Part shown: positions 5,901-9,140 of the stretch, in pieces | Layout: each line of letters begins with the position of its first letter | Position numbering within the stretch: the stretch's first letter is position 1 | NCBI GenBank assembly: GCA_015487435.1 | Contig: WFPU01000207.1 | Coordinates: 1 to 9,140, forward strand | Direction of reading: 5' to 3' | From: Sulfurimonas sp. | GTDB taxonomy: Bacteria > Campylobacterota > Campylobacteria > Campylobacterales > Sulfurimonadaceae | DNA length: 9,140 nt | Notes under the pieces: model-generated | What the model was told of the DNA's origin: nothing | The model's database searches: none | Seen by the model: the letters and a program-made list of their open reading frames with translations, nothing else | Program-made: the position numbers and the translations under genes

Positions 5901-7104
5901 TTTTATATACCTCATAAAGGGTTAAAAGCTCTAACTGAGCATCTATAACAAATATTTCATAGTCTATCTTAGAGATAGCTACAGAGTTTTCAAGCAGATT
6001 AACATCGTATTGTGTTTTATATCCAGCTTTAAAAAGCTCTTTTGTATCATTTAAAAGTCTCTCATATATATCTTTACTCTCCATGCTTAATGATTTTTTC
6101 TTCTCAAAGTTTTCTAAATTTTGCACAACTTGTTCATAAATAGCTACTAATTCTCTTCTTTTATCTTCAATCTCTATTTTAGATTTTAAATAATTAGCTT
6201 TTGTTGATTCTATATCATCAAACAGGTTAAAATCAATCGGCATGCTTACTTTTATCCCATAATCATAATATGAAGTCTCTGGCGATTGAAAACTACCACC
6301 TATCAGGGATTCATTATTCCAATTATATCCAGCTATTAGACTAACTTTTGGTAGATATTTAGCTATTGTTACACTATTAAAATATTTTGTTTTTTCCATC
6401 TCACTTTGTGACATATCAAGCACAATATTATGTTGTAAAAATTGCTCTTTTTCTAATTTATCAAGATATGGTATATCTACATTTTCATGATTTAAATCAC
6501 TAATTGCTTTAAATTTTGATATCAACTTTTGTTTAGATGTTTGTATATCATATAAAGATTGTATAACAAGGTTACGCTCAATAATTGCATTATCTAAAAA
6601 ACCAGAATCAAGTTGACCATTTATATATTGCTCTTTTTTTTGTGCTAAAGATATTTCAGAATTTTTTATCATAAACTCTTGTTTTTTTATCCTTAAATCT
6701 GTTTGTTTTATTTGCATTAATATAGAAACAGCATCTTTAACAAGTTTGCGTTTTTGCGTATCTATTGATAAGCTTGCATACTTTTTAGAATAATTAGCAT
6801 ACTTAATACCAAAATATATCCCACCACTTTGAAAAATGGTTTGTTCCATTTTTATATATGCGTTTTGTTGTTCTTGTTCTTTATTATAAGAATTATTTTT
6901 TGTATATGAGTAGTTAACTATAAGTGGATTTATCCAACTATCACGTAATTTAGTTCCATCTGCTTCTACTTTCTTATAATCAAAATTAAACTTATCTTTT
7001 TTATTATCACTTAAATATTTATCTAAAGGTTGCGCTGTATTACCATTTGCATATATTGAATTACAAAGAACTAACGCTATGCTCAAGGTTTTTAAAGCCT
7101 TCAT
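5893..7104 (-). CDS. TolC-family outer membrane efflux protein
   Basis: This 403-residue protein is an outer membrane factor of the TolC/OEP type, a trimeric channel-tunnel joining inner-membrane pumps to the outside. A Sec signal peptide spans 1-19 (hydrophobic 7-15, likely cleaved after IYA). The mature part shows the two-fold repeat: beta segments near 60-70 and 85-101, long helices 105-200 with QLDSGFLDNAIIERN, then beta segments near 250-262 and 280-293 and helices 296-400 with GYKTQYDVNLLENS. It is shorter than E. coli TolC (mature about 470), mainly from compact ends and loops. The start lies inside argD, 44 bases before its stop, and is supported by AAAGAGGA five bases upstream and by the signal peptide it creates. 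No periplasmic adaptor or pump gene is adjacent, so the substrate is unknown. Neighbours argD and midA have no evident link to efflux. Confidence 0.88.
   Translation of the reverse strand: MKALKTLSIALVLCNSIYANGNTAQPLDKYLSDNKKDKFNFDYKKVEADGTKLRDSWINPLIVNYSYTKNNSYNKEQEQQNAYIKMEQTIFQSGGIYFGIKYANYSKKYASLSIDTQKRKLVKDAVSILMQIKQTDLRIKKQEFMIKNSEISLAQKKEQYINGQLDSGFLDNAIIERNLVIQSLYDIQTSKQKLISKFKAISDLNHENVDIPYLDKLEKEQFLQHNIVLDMSQSEMEKTKYFNSVTIAKYLPKVSLIAGYNWNNESLIGGSFQSPETSYYDYGIKVSMPIDFNLFDDIESTKANYLKSKIEIEDKRRELVAIYEQVVQNLENFEKKKSLSMESKDIYERLLNDTKELFKAGYKTQYDVNLLENSVAISKIDYEIFVIDAQLELLTLYEVYKND
5910..5913 (-). promoter_or_regulatory. Ribosome binding site deciding the midA start
   Basis: On the minus strand GAGG precedes the ATG at 5900-5898 by nine bases; the alternative ATG at 5915-5913 overlaps this site and has only AACCCTTT before it. 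This favours the shorter 332-residue product. Confidence 0.5.
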
Positions 7105-8242
7105 CTATTTCCTCTTTAGTAATTGTAAGTGGTGGTAAAAAACGAAGAGTATTTTTTCCCGCTTTTAAAACCATAACACCATTGTTTTTTGCATTTGAAA
7201 TTATTGCACTTAAAGTATCAGCATCATTAACTCTTAAGCCACACATCATACCAATTCCAACCTTCTGTGTAAAAAGTCGTTCATTATTTTTATAAAAATT
7301 CTCTAGCGCTTGATTGAAATACTTTATAGTATCTTCTAATTCTCCACTTTGTGAATACTCACTTAAAATATCAATAACTTCACATGCAGCAGTAGTGCAT
7401 AAATAATTTCCACCAAAAGTAGAACCGTGATCACCTGCATTTAAAACATCTTTTAAAGATGTCATAACTACACCTATTGGTACACCTCCACCAATACCTT
7501 TAGCAAGAGTTACAATGTCTGGTTCAATCTCATAAACATTAGAAGCCAAAAATTTACCTGTTCTAAAACCACCAGTTTGAACTTCATCAACTATAAGTAA
7601 AATACCGCGTTCTTTTAAAAGTTTAGCTAATAATTGAACTTCACTTTTATCTTGTGGTTGAACACCGCCCTCCCCTTGAATAAGCTCTATCATAACAGCA
7701 CAAGTATGATCATCAAGTAAACTCTCAACACTTGAAATATCATCTGCATAAACAAAACCATCAGGAAATGGACCAAAATAGTTATGCATAAATTCTTGAC
7801 CTGTTGCTTTTACTGTTGTGATTGTTCGTCCGTGAAAAGATTGTTGAAGTGTTATAATTTTATATTTTTTAATCTCACCTTCACTTTCTCCCCATTTACG
7901 AGCTATTTTAATAGCACCCTCATTCGCTTCAGCACCACTATTTCCAAAGAAACATTTCATATCATAACCACTACTATCTACTATTTTTTGAGCTGCTTTT
8001 GCTTGTGGTGCAATGTTATAAAGATTTGAAGTATGTGTAAGCTTTGAGATTTGTTTAGTTATTGCAGAGTTTACTCTTTTATTCGCATGACCAACACTTA
8101 CAACACCAATTCCAGATGTAAAATCTATATAATTTTTGCCATTAGAATCAACTAATCTGGCATTGTCTCCACTAACAAACTCTACATCTACTCTTGCATA
8201 AGTCGGTAATACATATTTTTTATCTAATTCTTGTGTATTCAT
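7061..8242 (-). CDS. argD: Acetylornithine aminotransferase
   Basis: This 393-residue protein is a class III (fold type I) PLP-dependent aminotransferase that converts N-acetylglutamate semialdehyde and glutamate to N-acetylornithine and 2-oxoglutarate in cytoplasmic arginine biosynthesis; many ArgD enzymes also serve lysine synthesis as DapC. Key sites are visible: substrate-side TSNLY (71-75), phosphate-binding GNSGAEANE (100-108), aromatic stacking SFHGRT (135-140), cofactor-pyridine aspartate D219 in IVDEVQTGG, the Schiff-base lysine K248 in LAKGIGGG, GSTFGGN (273-279), and R367 in LRFLPPL. Length matches ArgD (about 390-406). Ornithine or GABA aminotransferase are alternatives, but the length and TSNLY/GNSGAEANE pattern favour ArgD. 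The ATG has a modest AGG six bases upstream and sits about 17 bases after the predicted transcript start. It leads the argD-tolC-midA operon, and its last 13 codons overlap the tolC-like signal peptide in another frame. Confidence 0.93.
   Translation of the reverse strand: MNTQELDKKYVLPTYARVDVEFVSGDNARLVDSNGKNYIDFTSGIGVVSVGHANKRVNSAITKQISKLTHTSNLYNIAPQAKAAQKIVDSSGYDMKCFFGNSGAEANEGAIKIARKWGESEGEIKKYKIITLQQSFHGRTITTVKATGQEFMHNYFGPFPDGFVYADDISSVESLLDDHTCAVMIELIQGEGGVQPQDKSEVQLLAKLLKERGILLIVDEVQTGGFRTGKFLASNVYEIEPDIVTLAKGIGGGVPIGVVMTSLKDVLNAGDHGSTFGGNYLCTTAACEVIDILSEYSQSGELEDTIKYFNQALENFYKNNERLFTQKVGIGMMCGLRVNDADTLSAIISNAKNNGVMVLKAGKNTLRFLPPLTITKEEIDEGFKNLEHSVSSL
7110..7117 (-). promoter_or_regulatory. 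Ribosome binding site inside argD for the tolC-like gene
   Basis: On the minus strand AAAGAGGA lies within argD codons (Lys-Glu-Glu near residues 377-379), five bases before the tolC-like ATG at 7104-7102. It is the strongest such site in the operon and fixes the overlapping start. Confidence 0.75.
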
Positions 8243-8261
8243 AATCTGCCTAACATTTTTA

Positions 8262-8276
8262 TTGGATTATATCCAA
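8262..8276 (-). promoter_or_regulatory. argD promoter with a palindrome over the -10 box
   Basis: On the minus strand a perfect TATAAT (8271-8266) follows a T-rich stretch, placing the transcript start near 8259 and a leader of about 17 bases before argD. The same bases lie at the centre of an interrupted palindrome, TTGGAT-TAT-ATCCAA (8262-8276, 6-bp arms). A protein bound there would cover the -10 box, as a repressor operator does. It does not resemble the ArgR box consensus (TGAAT-n4-ATTCA). Confidence 0.55.
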
Positions 8277-8318
8277 ATTTTCTTTTAAAATAAAAACAAA
8301 AATTTAACTTTTAATGTG

Positions 8319-8324
8319 TATAAT
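8319..8324 (+). promoter_or_regulatory. Candidate promoter of the small membrane protein and sensor genes
   Basis: A perfect TATAAT is preceded by TGTG. No -35 box is visible. Transcription would start near 8331, giving a leader of about 90 bases to the GTG at 8422. The box is about 50 bases from the divergent argD -10 element. Confidence 0.5.
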
Positions 8325-8336
8325 CACGATAACTAT

Positions 8337-8403
8337 TAAGTAAGTAGAAGTTAAACGCAGAAGGTAAATTTTTTATATATTATTATTTATGCCCACTTAC
8401 TTA
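8337..8403 (+). repeat. 9-bp inverted repeat in a leader
   Basis: TAAGTAAGT (8337-8345) and ACTTACTTA (8395-8403) are perfect reverse complements separated by 49 bases. In the predicted transcript they could form a stem ending seven bases before the AAGGA ribosome binding site of the small membrane protein gene. The repeat is weak, AT-rich and could be chance. Confidence 0.35.
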
Positions 8404-8409
8404 TATTTC

Positions 8410-8414
8410 AAGGA
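8410..8414 (+). promoter_or_regulatory. Ribosome binding site supporting a GTG start
   Basis: AAGGA lies seven bases before the in-frame GTG at 8422, while the upstream ATG at 8389 has no ribosome binding site near it. The site sits in a small CAAG-GAA-CTTG hairpin (8409-8419). Confidence 0.55.
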
Positions 8415-8421
8415 ACTTGTA

Positions 8422-8634
8422 GTGCCAACTATAGATGCAACTTTAGAATTAATCAAACTTTTATTATTTATGGTGTTTGTCTCAGCTTTAGCTACCCAAG
8501 TTTGGATAGCCTTTTTGGATATTTATGAATATTTTACAGACTCATTAAATAAATTTCGTCCTAAACCATCACAAGACAAATTTTCAAGAATAGCTCTAAT
8601 AGTGATAGGAAGTGCAGTTTTAGCATTTAGCTAA
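8422..8634 (+). CDS. Small two-helix membrane protein, unknown function
   Basis: I do not recognise a family. From the GTG at 8422 the product has 70 residues. It shows a long hydrophobic helix (about 8-30, LIKLLLFMVFVSALATQ), a charged polar linker (about 36-53, including KFRPKPSQDK) and a second hydrophobic segment reaching the C-terminus (about 54-70). The positive linker would lie in the cytoplasm, placing both termini outside. The open frame extends to an ATG at 8389 (81 residues), but that start lacks a ribosome binding site, lies in the loop of a leader inverted repeat, and adds residues (PTYLYFKELV) that do not extend the helix. The next gene, a membrane sensor, starts 37 bases downstream on the same strand, so the pair is probably co-transcribed. 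That the frame is real is supported by the promoter, ribosome binding site and coherent topology. Confidence 0.6.
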   Translation: MPTIDATLELIKLLLFMVFVSALATQVWIAFLDIYEYFTDSLNKFRPKPSQDKFSRIALIVIGSAVLAFS

Positions 8635-8671
8635 CTATTTTACAAAAAAAATTAAATATTATGGAGATGTT

Positions 8672-9140
8672 ATGAATATAGTAAATTCTTTTTTAAAAAG
8701 AGCTGTTTTTTTAATGATATTTCTCAGCCTATTTAGCACCATAGCAATATATTTTTTTCAGCAATATAACTTTTCTACCTCTTTAGCAGAGGAAATTAAA
8801 ATAAATGTAGATAAAAAAATTCATAAATATGAACAAAAATTAAAACTTATACCCATAGATATCATTGAAAAAGATAGTAAATTTTTCATTAAACAACTTG
8901 GTTTTATTCAAATAGAGTTATATGATGAAAATAAAAATCAATTTTATGGTTTCATATCTCCTGAAAAAAAATTTGAGAAAAAATTAGAGCTTATAAATGC
9001 TCATGACGAATTATCAAGACATAATTTTCCAACATCAAAAAAGATGAGTTATAATTTTTTTGAGGTACCTCCAAACAATTATTTTATACAAATTTTCTAT
9101 CCAGTGTACAAATCAAATACCTTATTAGGGTATATAGAGG
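8672..9140 (+). CDS. Membrane-anchored sensor protein, N-terminal part (cut by window end)
   Basis: An open frame runs from the ATG at 8672 to the last base without a stop, giving 156 complete codons. GGAG (8663-8666) five bases before the ATG supports the start. The N-terminus has one transmembrane helix (about 11-29) followed by a hydrophilic, lysine-rich presumed periplasmic domain. That domain includes GFIQIELYDENKNQFYGF (77-94) and FIQIFYPVYKSNTLLGYIE (138-156). A phrase of the type 'YPVY....LLGYIE' is typical of dCache-like or related extracytoplasmic sensor domains of histidine kinases, GGDEF/EAL or HD-GYP proteins and chemoreceptors. The output domain lies beyond the window, so the protein class cannot be stated. 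It follows the 70-residue membrane protein gene by 37 bases. Confidence 0.75.
   Translation, partial: MNIVNSFLKRAVFLMIFLSLFSTIAIYFFQQYNFSTSLAEEIKINVDKKIHKYEQKLKLIPIDIIEKDSKFFIKQLGFIQIELYDENKNQFYGFISPEKKFEKKLELINAHDELSRHNFPTSKKMSYNFFEVPPNNYFIQIFYPVYKSNTLLGYIE

Noticed and set aside
6925..6936. TGGAT-TT-ATCCA palindrome inside the tolC-like gene
   Set aside because: It resembles the argD promoter palindrome but has a different spacer and lies in coding sequence (Trp-Ile-Asn-Pro region), so coincidence is likelier than a second operator.
6740..7104. Possible lipoprotein cysteine (C14) in the TolC-like signal peptide
   Set aside because: The residues before it (LVL) do not fit a lipobox, which needs a small residue at -1; ordinary cleavage after A19 fits better.
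7047..7295. Plus-strand 82-codon frame opposite the argD/tolC junction
   Set aside because: It is antisense to two supported genes and their overlap; no initiation signal.
7784..8029. Plus-strand 81-codon cysteine/phenylalanine-rich frame opposite argD
   Set aside because: It is antisense to the ArgD active-site region; composition is that of a shadow frame.

Overview
The window is AT-rich chromosomal DNA, densely packed with genes. It most resembles a free-living Campylobacterota (Epsilonproteobacteria) of the Sulfurimonas type. The reasons are low GC, T-tracts just upstream of TATAAT-like -10 boxes with no clear -35 element, many overlapping genes, a short single-gene gatC, and a MidA and a TolC of epsilonproteobacterial flavour. 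The genus is inferred from style and gene content, not from a search. I see no tRNA, rRNA, insertion sequence, prophage or CRISPR array.

Layout. Bases 1-241 hold only candidate promoters and a leader. yggS (PLP homeostasis) follows on the + strand at 242-916. A small hairpin separates it from a convergent minus-strand operon at 977-3381. In transcription order that operon encodes a YfgM-like membrane-anchored protein, a BamB-like propeller lipoprotein, and an Xer-type tyrosine recombinase. A 128-bp divergent intergenic region precedes the + strand pair gatC-pilT (3510-4907). pilT ends tail-to-tail with a second minus-strand operon (4902-8242), argD then tolC-like then midA, in which each gene overlaps the next. 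From 8243 to the end a divergent promoter region serves argD on one side. On the other side it serves a two-gene + strand unit: a 70-residue membrane protein, then the first 156 codons of a membrane-anchored sensor protein cut by the window edge.

How the genes relate. Most are core housekeeping: PLP handling, chromosome dimer resolution, tRNA-dependent amidation, arginine biosynthesis and complex I maturation. Others are envelope functions: outer-membrane assembly, efflux and pilus retraction. The operons mix functions. The one arrangement with a clear functional parallel is the yfgM-bamB pair, which is also adjacent and in the same order in Escherichia coli.

I found no convincing new defence or mobile system. 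The most useful leads are the BamB/YfgM-like pair in a lineage usually described as having a reduced BAM complex, the 44-base argD/tolC overlap with an internal ribosome binding site, a 15-bp interrupted palindrome exactly over the argD -10 box, and the unusual leader and start of the small membrane protein.
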